Source: an uncultured Steroidobacter sp. (GTDB lineage Bacteria > Pseudomonadota > Gammaproteobacteria > Steroidobacterales > Steroidobacteraceae). Taken from it: 39,749 bases of DNA. The DNA lies in the NCBI GenBank assembly GCA_946478975.1, contig CAMLEO010000024.1, positions 1 through 39,749 on the forward strand. The letters are read 5' to 3'. Numbering within the stretch: position 1 is the first letter of the stretch; the number at the start of each line of letters is the position of its first letter. Below are positions 27,311 to 35,588 of the stretch, in pieces. The notes below the pieces were generated by a model. That model saw only the letters and a list, made by a program, of their open reading frames with translations, made no database searches and was not told where the DNA came from. Position numbers and translations under genes: made by a program.

Positions 27311-27527
27311 GAAAAAACCTCGGAATTTATAGGGTTTCGCGAGCTGCCGCGCGGCTCGTGGCAATCCTGGGTCGCAGCCTCGCGCGGCGTCGCTGTTCTG
27401 CGCCGCCGCAAATTACCGTCTGACACCTGCCGGATTTACCTTAGCTTTTTCGCCAGCATTTGCTGCGAATCGATGGGGGGTCGTCCGATATGTCACATCG
27501 CGCGACCTGTTCAGAATGCGCCCCGTC
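27311..27527 (+). other. Leader/promoter region before riboswitch 1, no gene seen
   Basis: This stretch separates the HD-GYP stop from the aptamer. A GC-rich hairpin lies around 27338-27356 (GAGCTGCCGCGCGGCTC type) and CAGC-ATTT-GCTG at about 27456-27467. No coding frame with family resemblance is present. The promoter for the riboswitch transcript should be here, but no clear -35/-10 stands out. Confidence 0.5.
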
Positions 27528-27628
27528 GTCAAGGGCAAAGCCGTTGAAAGACGGCGACGCAAAGCCTCCGGTCCTCGGATGCCGCTGTTCCAGCAGCCGC
27601 ATCACGGATAGCGGGGTTACCGAGCAAC
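27528..27628 (+). promoter_or_regulatory. Cyclic di-GMP-I (GEMM-I) riboswitch 1
   Basis: The segment carries the GEMM-I landmarks in order: AGGGCAAAGCC, P2 stem CCGT/ACGG capped by a GAAA tetraloop (27546-27549), the internal GACGCAAAGCCTCCGG segment, a P3 hairpin (GATGC...GCATC, about 27578-27603) and the 3' GGATAGCGGGGTTACC. These match the Vibrio Vc2 aptamer closely from memory. The leader before the Ig-repeat gene ATG at 27775 is about 147 nt and shows no U-tailed terminator, so control may be translational. A 7-bp hairpin (27722-27741) lies upstream of its Shine-Dalgarno sequence. Confidence 0.93.
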
Positions 27629-27774
27629 CTGGTTGGTCAGATTGCCCGTGAAGAGATCGGTTTGCGACCCGCGCTTAAAGCGCCGGCTCCGCAACGCCAG
27701 CTTCCCTTGCCAGACATACGTGGTCCGCACGTGTGCGGGCCGGCATCGGAACAACTGTGCTTGCTGGAGTACAC

Positions 27775-28950
27775 ATGCGCTTTACGTCTTCTCTCGTTGC
27801 TGTCGCGGCCTTCGCTTCTTTCGCCGGCGCCGCCGCGCAGGCTCAAACGGTCAATCAGCCGCCCTCGATCAGCGGCACCCCGACCACTCGCATCACCGCC
27901 AAGACGACTTATAACTTCCGCCCGACCGCGAGCGATCCGGAAGGCCATGCGCTGACGTTCTCGATCGTCAACAAGCCGTCGTGGGCCGCCTTCAGCACCA
28001 ACAGCGGCGCGCTGATGGGTTATCCGCAGTCTCCGGCCACCTACAGCAACATCGTCATCCGCGTGAGCGATGGCGTGAACACGGTGTCGCTGCCGGCCTT
28101 CACGATCACTGTTGTTTCTTCGGGCACGAGCAACACCAACACGGCGCCGACGATCTCCGGCACGCCGTCGACGACTGCGACGGTCGGCACTGCTTATTCC
28201 TTCCAGCCTTCCGCTTCCGACGCGAACGGCGACACGCTGGCCTTCACGATTGCGAACAAGCCGAGCTGGGCGAGCTTCAGCACGGTGACCGGCCGCTTGA
28301 GCGGCACGCCGTCGACGACCGGCACCTACAGCAACATCGTCATCAGCGTGAGCGACGGCAAGGTCACGCGTTCGCTGCCGGCATTCGGCATCACTGTGGG
28401 CGCCTCGACCAACCACGCGCCGACGATCAGCGGTACGCCGGCCAAGAGCGTGAACGTGGGCAGCGCCTACAGCTTCCGTCCGACCGCGAGCGATGCCGAT
28501 GGCAACACGCTGACGTACTCGATCGCGAACAAGCCGAGCTGGGCGACCTTCAGCACCAGCACTGGCCAGCTGTCCGGCACGCCGAGCGCTTCGTATGTCG
28601 GCACCTACAGCAACATCGTGATCAGCGTGAGCGACGGCAAAGTGTCCTCTTCGCTGGCCGCGTTCTCGATCAGCGTGGTGGATGTTTCCAGCGGCGGCGC
28701 GACGCTGACCTGGACGCCGCCGACCCAGAACACCGACGGCACCTCGTTGACCAATCTCGCCGGTTACCGCATCGCCTACGGCACGACTTCGACGGCGCTG
28801 ACCTCGACGATCCAGGTCGCGAACCCGGGCCTGAGCAGCTACACGGTTACCAACCTCGCGCCGGGCACCTACTACTTCGCGGTCCGCGCTTACAGCAGCT
28901 CGGGCACCGAGAGCAACAACTCGAACGTGCAGACCAAGACGGTCCAGTAA
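27775..28950 (+). CDS. Secreted protein with three Ig-like (He_PIG) domains and a C-terminal Fn3-like domain
   Basis: A 391-residue exported protein. A Sec signal peptide (cleavage after AAAQAQ, about residue 24) is followed by three ~93-residue units with the pattern APTISGTP, YSFxPxASD, NKPSWAxFS, [13 protein letters not shown] and LPAFxITV, characteristic of the putative Ig domain He_PIG (cadherin-like). The last ~83 residues are a fibronectin III-like domain ([31 protein letters not shown]). No anchor or lipobox is visible, so the mature protein should be periplasmic or released, perhaps as a matrix protein. The frame opens at 27733, but the ATG at 27775 has GGAG upstream and starts the signal peptide. 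It follows a c-di-GMP riboswitch, pointing to control with biofilm or motility genes. Its partner at 29466-31316 has the same design. Confidence 0.9.
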   Translation: MRFTSSLVAVAAFASFAGAAAQAQTVNQPPSISGTPTTRITAKTTYNFRPTASDPEGHALTFSIVNKPSWAAFSTNSGALMGYPQSPATYSNIVIRVSDGVNTVSLPAFTITVVSSGTSNTNTAPTISGTPSTTATVGTAYSFQPSASDANGDTLAFTIANKPSWASFSTVTGRLSGTPSTTGTYSNIVISVSDGKVTRSLPAFGITVGASTNHAPTISGTPAKSVNVGSAYSFRPTASDADGNTLTYSIANKPSWATFSTSTGQLSGTPSASYVGTYSNIVISVSDGKVSSSLAAFSISVVDVSSGGATLTWTPPTQNTDGTSLTNLAGYRIAYGTTSTALTSTIQVANPGLSSYTVTNLAPGTYYFAVRAYSSSGTESNNSNVQTKTVQ

Positions 28951-28966
28951 CAAAAGTGACATAACG

Positions 28967-28988
28967 GGAGCTTGCTTGCGCAAGCTCC
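28967..28988 (+). terminator. First of two hairpins after the Ig-repeat gene
   Basis: GGAGCTTGC-TTGC-GCAAGCTCC is a perfect 9-bp stem 17 nt after the stop codon, without a T tail. It precedes the main terminator. Confidence 0.5.
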
Positions 28989-29004
28989 GCGGGGCTGGCA
29001 AACA

Positions 29005-29036
29005 AGGGCGATCGGATCTTCCGATCGCCCTTTTTA
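29005..29036 (+). terminator. Strong intrinsic terminator
   Basis: AGGGCGATCGGA-TCT-TCCGATCGCCCT (12-bp stem) followed by TTTTATTTC. It ends the first riboswitch transcript, so the second riboswitch must have its own promoter. Confidence 0.95.
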
Positions 29037-29217
29037 TTTCTGTGACTCAATCGTGAGGGTCGGCGTGTTTTGGTGGCAATTCTGGCGTAGTTATGTGAAT
29101 TGCGCGGGGCACGCAGCTGCCGAATTTTCCGTTGTGATGTCGGCCGACAACGACAATTGCAAAAACATAATCAGTGGGTTTAACTCGCCCACGTTACTTA
29201 AGAAGTCTCCCTCGCGG
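29037..29217 (+). other. Promoter region of riboswitch 2, no gene seen
   Basis: About 180 nt of lower-GC DNA lie between the terminator and the second aptamer. TTGCAA (29157-29162) and TTAACT (29180-29185) are 17 nt apart and might be a weak sigma-70 pair. No coding frame is credible. Confidence 0.4.
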
Positions 29218-29315
29218 GAGCTTCGGCTAAGGGCATAACCGTCGAAAGACGGCGACGCAAAGCCTCCGGTCCTAAGGCGCACGGCGCGGGATAGCGGGGT
29301 TGCCGGCAAACGCTC
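29218..29315 (+). promoter_or_regulatory. Cyclic di-GMP-I (GEMM-I) riboswitch 2
   Basis: The layout is that of riboswitch 1, with a 30-nt stretch identical between the two (27546-27575 and 29244-29273). P2 is CCGTC-GAAA-GACGG (29239-29252). P3 is very short (GCGC-ACG-GCGC). The 3' element is GGATAGCGGGGTTGCC. P1 can form from GAGC-TT-CGGC (29218-29227) with GCCG and GCTC (29302-29315). AGGGC before P2 is kept as in Vc2. A ~150-nt expression platform follows before the lipoprotein start, including a hairpin that abuts the start codon. Confidence 0.94.
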
Positions 29316-29443
29316 AGCGAGCGAGCCGTCATCCTTAATCTCTCCTTCGCATTGCTGTCGCCCGATCGTGGCCTGCCCTGGTTCGTAACGTCGAACGAAA
29401 CGCAGCAGCGCGCATCAATGCCGGTCAGCCCCCGGATCGTGGT

Positions 29444-29468
29444 GCGCGCCAAGCCAAGGTGCGCGATG
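29444..29468 (+). promoter_or_regulatory. Hairpin covering the ribosome-binding site of the Ig-repeat lipoprotein
   Basis: GCGCGCC (29444-29450) pairs with GGTGCGC (29458-29464, one G-U), leaving loop AAGCCAA. The second arm ends one base before the ATG at 29466, and the Shine-Dalgarno core AAGG (29456-29459) is half in the stem. This is a candidate off-state of riboswitch 2. Confidence 0.45.
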
Positions 29469-31316
29469 AGCTCAAACATTTCCGGGAGCGCCGTGTTTGC
29501 AAAAACATGGCTGCAAAGAATCCTGCTGGCGGCGATCGCCGCTTCGTTGAGCGGCTGCTTCGATGGCTCCGGTAGCGACAATGGCGATGGCATGACCGGC
29601 CCGGTTGCGGATCAGCCCCCGCCCGCGCCGACGCCCACACCGCCCGCCGGTAATCAGGCTCCCGAAGTCAGCGGCACGCCCGCCGCGACCGCGACGACCG
29701 GCCAGGCCTATTCGTTCAAACCCGTCGCCACCGACGCCGACAACGATTTCCTCGAATACACGATCACCAACAAACCGGCCTGGGCGACGTTCGACGATGA
29801 GAGCGGGCTGCTCACCGGCGTGCCGACGGATGCCAACGTCGGCGAGAGCGACGACATCACGATCACGGTTACCGACGGCAAGGACACGCGCTCGATCGGG
29901 CCGTTCAAGATTCGCGTCAATCGACCCGCGCCTGCGCCGGTCACCAACCAGGCGCCGACGATTTCCGGAACGCCGCAGACCTCGGTCGTGGTCAGCAACT
30001 TGTATCAATTCCAGCCGCAGGCGCTCGACGCCGACGGCGACACGCTGCGCTTCTCGATTTCCAATCGGCCGTCGTGGGCGACCTTCAGCTCCACCACGGG
30101 GCTGCTGAGAGGCACGCCGACCACCGGCAACGTCGGGACGTATTCGAACATCGTCATCAGCGTCAACGACGGCACGACCACCACGCTGCTGCCGTCGTTC
30201 GCGATTCAAGTGCAGGGCCCGAACAACAACGCGCCGACCATCAGCGGTACGCCGTCGACGTCAGTGCAGGCAGGGCAGACCTATACATTCGTGCCCTCGG
30301 CCAGCGATCCGGACGGCGACACGCTCGTTTATTCCATTCTCAATCAGCCGCGCTGGGCGAACTTCAGCACTGCGAGCGGGCGTTTGAGCGGCACGCCGTC
30401 GAGCACCGACGTCGGCACGTATTCGAATGTGACGATTCGCGTGAGCGACGGTCGTGTGCAGACGGCGCTGCCCGCGTTCACGATCGCCGTCACCGCGGCG
30501 ACGAATCGTGCTCCGACGATCAGCGGCTCGCCGTCGACGACTGCAACTGTCGGCAACGCATATTCCTTCACGCCGAGCGCGACGGATCCCGATGGCGGCA
30601 CGCTCGGCTACACGATCCAGAACCGCCCGAGCTGGGCCTCGTTCGATACTGCGACGGGTCGTTTGAGCGGCACGCCGACCGCGACGGGCACGTTCTCGAA
30701 CATCGTCATCACTGTGAGCGATGGGCGTCTCACAGCTTCGCTGCCGGCGTTTGCGATCGCCGTCAATCAGCCGAGCAACAGCGCGCCGACGATCAGCGGC
30801 TCGCCGTCGACGAGTGCGAGCGCAGGCGCTGCATATAACTTCCAGCCGACGGCGTCCGATCCCAACGGCGACACGCTGACCTTCAGCATTCAAAACGCGC
30901 CGTCGTGGGCCACGTTCAGCACGTCCACGGGCCGACTCTCCGGCACGCCTGCAGCCACGAATGCCGGCACGTTCTCGAACATCATCATCTCGGTGAGCGA
31001 CGGCACCAACCGTACGTCGCTGCCCGCGTTTGCGATCACGGTGGTGCAGCCTGCAAACGGCAGCGCGACGCTGGCGTGGACGCCGCCGACGCAAAACACC
31101 GATGGCTCCTCGCTCACCAACCTGACCGGCTACCGGGTCGTGTACGGCCGCTCCAGCACCAGCCTGGATCAGATCGTGCAAATCGCCAACGCCGGCGCGT
31201 CGGCATACACGATCACCGGCCTGAGCTCCGGAACCTGGTATTTCGCGGTCAAGGCGTACACCTCCACGGGCGCCGAAAGCAACGTGTCCAACGTCGGGTC
31301 GAAATCGATTCCGTAA
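29466..31316 (+). CDS. Lipoprotein with five Ig-like (He_PIG) domains and a C-terminal Fn3-like domain
   Basis: A 616-residue surface lipoprotein candidate. The signal peptide ends in the lipobox LSGC; the next residue is Phe, so outer-membrane sorting is expected. A short acidic, Gly- and Pro-rich spacer leads to five ~93-residue Ig-like units beginning near 29653, 29944, 30223, 30505 and 30778, with the same consensus as the 27775-28950 protein. A C-terminal Fn3-like domain ([23 protein letters not shown]) ends both proteins. The open frame extends to a TTG at 29352; I chose the ATG at 29466 because it gives a clean signal peptide and has AAGG upstream. It is preceded by c-di-GMP riboswitch 2. 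Probable role: adhesion or matrix binding. No catalytic motif is seen. Confidence 0.88.
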   Translation: MSSNISGSAVFAKTWLQRILLAAIAASLSGCFDGSGSDNGDGMTGPVADQPPPAPTPTPPAGNQAPEVSGTPAATATTGQAYSFKPVATDADNDFLEYTITNKPAWATFDDESGLLTGVPTDANVGESDDITITVTDGKDTRSIGPFKIRVNRPAPAPVTNQAPTISGTPQTSVVVSNLYQFQPQALDADGDTLRFSISNRPSWATFSSTTGLLRGTPTTGNVGTYSNIVISVNDGTTTTLLPSFAIQVQGPNNNAPTISGTPSTSVQAGQTYTFVPSASDPDGDTLVYSILNQPRWANFSTASGRLSGTPSSTDVGTYSNVTIRVSDGRVQTALPAFTIAVTAATNRAPTISGSPSTTATVGNAYSFTPSATDPDGGTLGYTIQNRPSWASFDTATGRLSGTPTATGTFSNIVITVSDGRLTASLPAFAIAVNQPSNSAPTISGSPSTSASAGAAYNFQPTASDPNGDTLTFSIQNAPSWATFSTSTGRLSGTPAATNAGTFSNIIISVSDGTNRTSLPAFAITVVQPANGSATLAWTPPTQNTDGSSLTNLTGYRVVYGRSSTSLDQIVQIANAGASAYTITGLSSGTWYFAVKAYTSTGAESNVSNVGSKSIP

Positions 31317-31342
31317 CCTCTGGACCTGTTCGCACCCACCCC

Positions 31343-31372
31343 AAGGCCCGCTTCGGCGGGCCTTTGCTTTTC
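31343..31372 (+). terminator. Intrinsic terminator after the Ig-repeat lipoprotein
   Basis: AAGGCCCGC-TTCG-GCGGGCCTT (9-bp stem, UUCG tetraloop) followed by TGCTTTTCC. It lies 27 nt after the stop codon and separates the c-di-GMP module from the peptidase operon. Confidence 0.9.
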
Positions 31373-31413
31373 CGTGTATTCTCGGGCGTCTCCACCCACG
31401 GAGTGACCCAACC

Positions 31414-32772
31414 ATGCATCGCCCGTTCGGCGTCTGCCTGAGTCTTGCATTCGCCGTGTTGCCGGCTGTCGCAATAAGTGCGGCGCCGCCGGCGCAGGTT
31501 CGTGTAGATTTTTCGGAAGTGAACCTCAAGAACGGCCTGCGCGTGCAGCTGGTCGAAGATCACACCGCGCCCGTGATCGCCGTCAACGTCGCGTATGACG
31601 TGGGCTCTCGCAACGAGCGCCCGGGCCTCACCGGTTTCGCGCATCTGTTCGAGCACATGATGTTCAAGGGCTCGCAGAACGTCGGCGACGGCGAGCACTT
31701 CTATCAGGTGTTCACCAACGGCGGCTCGATGAACGGCAGCACCAGCAGCGATCTCACCTGGTACTACGAGAGCCTGCCGGCCAATCAGCTCGAGCTCGCG
31801 TTGTTCCTGGAAGCGGACCGCATGCGCTCGCTGGAGATCACGCAGGCCAAGCTCGACAATCAGCGCCAGGCGGTGCAGGAAGAGCGTCGGCTGCGCGTGG
31901 ACAATCAACCTTACGGCCAATCGTACGAACGCTTCGATGAATTGTTCTACGACAACTTCGGTTACAAACACTCCACCATCGGCTCGATGGATGACCTGAA
32001 CGCCGCGAGCGTCAAGGACGTCGCCGAATTCTTCCGCGTCTACTACGCGCCAAACAACGCCGTGCTCACCGTGGTTGGCGATTTCAAACGCGACGATGCG
32101 CTCAAGATGATCCGCAAATATTTCGAAAGCATCCCGCGCCAGCCGGCACCGCCCGGCGTGAATTTGAAAGATCCTCCGCAAACCGCTGAGCGCCGCGAGA
32201 CCATGACGGATCCGCTCGCTCGCGCTGCGCAGATCCTGATTGCTTATAAAACAGACGTTGGCAACACACCGGACCAGGCCGCGCTGGACGTGTTGTCCTC
32301 GGTGCTTCAAGGCGGCGACAGCTCGCGTTTCTACCAAGTCCTGAACAAAGAAAAGGAACTGGTGACCGGCGTCGGCGGCGGCAACGAAGAGCGCATCGGC
32401 ACCGGCCAGTTCCAGATCACCGCCATGGTGCGTCCGGATCGCCAGCCCGAGGCGGTGGAGGCGGCGATTTACGAAGAGATCAAGAAGATCAGCGAGCAGC
32501 CCATCGCCGACTGGGAGCTGCAGAAGGCGCGCAACGCGACGCGCTTGGGCTTCCTGCAAAGCATTCGAGGCGCGCAGTCGCGTGCCACCATCCTCGGCAC
32601 ATACACGATCATGTTTCGCGATCCCGCGTTGATCAACACGCAGCTGGACAAGATCAACGCCGTGACGCGCGAGGACGTGCAGCGAGTCGCAAAGAAATAT
32701 CTGGTGCCCACCGGCCGCACCGTCCTGACGACATTACCTGCGCCCGCGGCACCGCCCGCACCGGGTCCTTGA
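31414..32772 (+). CDS. M16 family zinc metallopeptidase, catalytic subunit
   Basis: A 452-residue exported pitrilysin-family peptidase with a Sec signal peptide (cleavage near VAISA, residue ~23). The inverted zinc motif HLFEH is intact (H77, E80, H81), and the distal zinc ligand is E157 (QEERR), at the standard spacing. The second, non-catalytic half domain follows, matching the short two-domain M16B layout. Such subunits work as heterodimers with an inactive partner, which here is the next gene; its ATG lies 11 nt after this stop. The location should be the periplasm. Substrates are probably peptides, but none can be named. Confidence 0.93.
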   Translation: MHRPFGVCLSLAFAVLPAVAISAAPPAQVRVDFSEVNLKNGLRVQLVEDHTAPVIAVNVAYDVGSRNERPGLTGFAHLFEHMMFKGSQNVGDGEHFYQVFTNGGSMNGSTSSDLTWYYESLPANQLELALFLEADRMRSLEITQAKLDNQRQAVQEERRLRVDNQPYGQSYERFDELFYDNFGYKHSTIGSMDDLNAASVKDVAEFFRVYYAPNNAVLTVVGDFKRDDALKMIRKYFESIPRQPAPPGVNLKDPPQTAERRETMTDPLARAAQILIAYKTDVGNTPDQAALDVLSSVLQGGDSSRFYQVLNKEKELVTGVGGGNEERIGTGQFQITAMVRPDRQPEAVEAAIYEEIKKISEQPIADWELQKARNATRLGFLQSIRGAQSRATILGTYTIMFRDPALINTQLDKINAVTREDVQRVAKKYLVPTGRTVLTTLPAPAAPPAPGP

Positions 32773-32783
32773 GCGAGCACGCC

Positions 32784-34262
32784 ATGAAAAAGTCAGCTGT
32801 AACTAAATCAGTGCTCGCGCTGTTGCTCACGGGTTTGATGACGCACGCGCTGGCGCAATCCCCGGGCGGATCACCTACGCCGTCGCCGCTCAGTGGTGCC
32901 TCCACCAAGGGCGTGCAATTGAAAGGCAAGGCGCCGGTGAATCCGCAAACCTTGCGCGTGCAATTGCCGAAGCCGCAAGAGGCTGTGCTGTCGAATGGCT
33001 TGCGCGTGTCGCTGCTGGAAGATCACAAACTGCCGACGTTCTCGATGCAGATGTGGTTCAACGGCGGCGGTCTCGCCGATCCGGCGGACAAGCGCGGCCT
33101 GGCGATGGTGACATCGAGCCTGATGCGTGAAGGCACCAAGAAACGCACCAGTCGTGAGATCGCCGAACAGCTGGCGACACTCGGCGCGAGCTTGTTTGCA
33201 AGCGCGGGCCCGTCGACCGGCGAGAGCAGCGTGTCGGTTACTGGGTTGAGCGACTACGTCGATCAGACACTCGATCTGGCGGCCGATGTGATCCGCAATC
33301 CTTCCTTCCCGAGCACCGAGTTGGACAAGTACCGCGCGCGGTTCCTGTCGCAAATGAAGATCCAGCGGGCAAATCCTGGCTTCCAGGCTCAGGAACAGTT
33401 CATGCGCGCGATTTATGGCGAGCATCCGGGCGGACTGATCGTGCCGACCGAAGCGGTGATCAAATCGTTGACCAGCGAGGATCTGGCTGCGTTCCACGCG
33501 GCGCGTTATCGGCCCAACAATGCGTTTCTGATCGCGTACGGCGACATCACGTTGAAAGATCTGACGGCCAAGCTGGAGCGCAGCTTCGGTGATTGGCAAA
33601 AGAGCGAGGTGAATCGAGTGGCGCTGCCGCCGCTCAAGGCACCGGAGAAACCACGCGTGCTGCTGGTCGATCGTCCGGGCTCGGTGCAGACATCGCTGTG
33701 GATGGGCGCGCTCGGCATCGATCGCACCGATCCGGATTACTTCCCGGTGCTGGTGATGAATCACATCCTGGGCGGCGGCCCCGCATCGCGACTGTTCATG
33801 AACCTGCGCGAGGACAAAGGCTACACGTACGGCGTTTACAGTTCCTTCACCGGCACGACCTTCCCTGGAGTTGTCGTTGCAAGCACGGATGTGCGCACGG
33901 CTGTGACGGAAGGGGCGATGCATGAGCTGACGATGGAATTGCAGCGCATTGCGAATGAGCCGGTGTCGGAGCAGGAACTCACGAACGCTCGCCGCGCGCT
34001 GGTTGGGCGCTTCGCGTTGTCTCTGGATGCGCCGGCGGCGCTGATGAGCAATCTCGCGACTCAGAAGATTTACGGGCTCCCGGCGGATTATTGGGACACG
34101 TATCCGCAGCACGTCGAAGCGGTGACACCCGCCGAGATTCAGCGCGTCGCGAAGAAATATTACGACGCCGGGCGGTTGCAGATCGTCGCCGTCGGGGACG
34201 CGAAGGAATTGAGCAAAGTGCTGGCGAAGTACGGCACCGTGGAACCGGCGAGCGAGATCTAA
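32784..34262 (+). CDS. M16 family peptidase-like protein, non-catalytic subunit
   Basis: A 492-residue exported homologue of the preceding protein. The signal peptide ends near THALAQ. At the place of HxxEH it has MVTSSLM (after KRGLA), so it cannot bind zinc. It does keep the substrate-binding Arg/Tyr pair of the partner subunit, R342 and Y349 in LREDKGYTY. This division of labour, one subunit with zinc and one with R/Y, is typical of bacterial M16B heterodimers. The frame opens with a TTG overlapping the upstream stop; the ATG at 32784 (MKKSAVTKS) starts the signal peptide and is preferred. Confidence 0.92.
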   Translation: MKKSAVTKSVLALLLTGLMTHALAQSPGGSPTPSPLSGASTKGVQLKGKAPVNPQTLRVQLPKPQEAVLSNGLRVSLLEDHKLPTFSMQMWFNGGGLADPADKRGLAMVTSSLMREGTKKRTSREIAEQLATLGASLFASAGPSTGESSVSVTGLSDYVDQTLDLAADVIRNPSFPSTELDKYRARFLSQMKIQRANPGFQAQEQFMRAIYGEHPGGLIVPTEAVIKSLTSEDLAAFHAARYRPNNAFLIAYGDITLKDLTAKLERSFGDWQKSEVNRVALPPLKAPEKPRVLLVDRPGSVQTSLWMGALGIDRTDPDYFPVLVMNHILGGGPASRLFMNLREDKGYTYGVYSSFTGTTFPGVVVASTDVRTAVTEGAMHELTMELQRIANEPVSEQELTNARRALVGRFALSLDAPAALMSNLATQKIYGLPADYWDTYPQHVEAVTPAEIQRVAKKYYDAGRLQIVAVGDAKELSKVLAKYGTVEPASEI

Positions 34263-34265
34263 GCC

Positions 34266-35588
34266 GTGAACAGTTCTGTTCCGCATCCTCCCGGCTCGTT
34301 CGGTCGTCTCCTCTCGCGGCTTGCGCCGATCAAGCCGGAGGAGACGGCGGCGGTGGTCGCGGCGTTCTTCTTGTTCTTTTTCATGTGGAGCGGCTATTTC
34401 GCCGTGCGGCCGGTGCGCGAGACCATCGGCACCATCATGGGCCGCGACAAGACAGCGGACATCTGGATCATCACCTCGATCGCATCGGTGCTGCTGATCC
34501 CGCTCTACGGCGCGATCGTCGCACGCTTCCGCCGCAGCACGTTTTTGCCCTGGGCCTATGGCATCGTGGCGATCGTGCTCATGATCACCGGCCTGTCGCT
34601 GCGCGGGGATGCGATCAACCTGGCTGCCGGCAAGTTCTTTTACGTCTTCATCAGCGTCGTCAATCTGTTTCTGTTGTCGATCTTCTGGAGTTTCCTGCTG
34701 GAGCTGTTCGACCGGCAGCAGACCAAGCGCCTGTTCGGCGTGATCGCGGCCGGCGGCAGTGCGGGCGCGTTGTGCGGGCCGCTGGTGTCCGATCTCGCGG
34801 TCGGTGTCATCGGCAACAGCGGCGTGCTGTTCTTCGGTGCAGCGTTGTTTGTCGCGGCGATTTTCTGTCAACGCATTTTGCTGGGCCTGTGGTCCAGCCG
34901 CACCGATGCGACCAACAAAGGCGAAGATCGGCCGCTCGGCGGCAATCCATTCGCGGGCGTGTGGTTGATCCTGCGATCGCCGTATGTGCTCGGCATCGCC
35001 GGGTTCGTGATGTTTATTTCAGTCGTCAACACGCTGCTGTATTTCGAGCAGCTGCGGCTGGTCGAGATCACATTTCCGGAGCTTGCCGACCGCACGCGCA
35101 TCTTCGCGCGCTTCGATTGGATCGTGCAGACGCTGACGGTGATTTCGCAGATCTTCCTCACCGGGCGCATCGCCGCCAGGTTCGGTGTGAAGACGCTGAT
35201 CACTTTCGTGCCGGTCGTGATGATCTTTGCGTTCGGCACGCTGGCCGTGTCCGGCGCATTCACGGTGTTGATGGTGGTCGTCATCCTGCGCCGTGCGATG
35301 GAGTATGCGTTCGTGCGGCCGGGCCGTGAGATGCTGTGGAGCCCACTCGACAAAGAGACAAAGTACAAAGCCAAGAACACCGTCGACGTGCCGGTGTATC
35401 GCGGCATGGACGCCTTGTCAGCTCAAGTAAACAACTGGATCGCGGGCGCAGGCTTTGGCGCCAGCGTGGTGGCATGGCTCGGCGTCGGCGTAGCCGCGGC
35501 GTGGGGCGTGCTCGGCTGGTGGCTGGGCCGCCGCTTCGAGGACAACGAAAAGTTACAAGGCGAGCGTGAAGAGGCTCGCGCGGCCTAG
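34266..35588 (+). CDS. ATP/ADP-carrier-like (NTP/NDP exchange) MFS-type transporter
   Basis: A 440-residue membrane protein with about 12 helices. The N-terminal signature FLFFFMWSGYFAVRPVRETIG is typical of the bacterial branch of the ATP:ADP antiporter superfamily found in free-living bacteria. Also visible are FGVIAAGGSAGALCGP (helix 5 region) and a late REMLWSPLDKETKYKAKN loop, which family members conserve. True nucleotide exchange is proven only for plastids and intracellular bacteria, so the substrate here is unknown. The start is GTG at 34266, 3 nt after the M16 partner, so it is probably in the same operon. Its TAG stop overlaps the stop of the convergent receiver-TonB gene within a shared CTAG. 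Confidence 0.85.
   Translation: MNSSVPHPPGSFGRLLSRLAPIKPEETAAVVAAFFLFFFMWSGYFAVRPVRETIGTIMGRDKTADIWIITSIASVLLIPLYGAIVARFRRSTFLPWAYGIVAIVLMITGLSLRGDAINLAAGKFFYVFISVVNLFLLSIFWSFLLELFDRQQTKRLFGVIAAGGSAGALCGPLVSDLAVGVIGNSGVLFFGAALFVAAIFCQRILLGLWSSRTDATNKGEDRPLGGNPFAGVWLILRSPYVLGIAGFVMFISVVNTLLYFEQLRLVEITFPELADRTRIFARFDWIVQTLTVISQIFLTGRIAARFGVKTLITFVPVVMIFAFGTLAVSGAFTVLMVVVILRRAMEYAFVRPGREMLWSPLDKETKYKAKNTVDVPVYRGMDALSAQVNNWIAGAGFGASVVAWLGVGVAAAWGVLGWWLGRRFEDNEKLQGEREEARAA

Noticed and set aside
27456..27480. GG-N10-GC sequence near 27430 as a sigma-54 promoter for riboswitch 1
   Set aside because: The surrounding bases (CGG, TAGC) do not match the -24/-12 consensus beyond spacing.
27850..31060. 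Regular ~280-bp DNA repeats as a mobile or CRISPR-like repeat
   Set aside because: They are the Ig-like domain units of two exported proteins.
32871..34871. A 666-residue minus-strand frame opposite the M16 and transporter genes
   Set aside because: It spans two real genes on the other strand and is Arg/His/Gln-rich shadow sequence.
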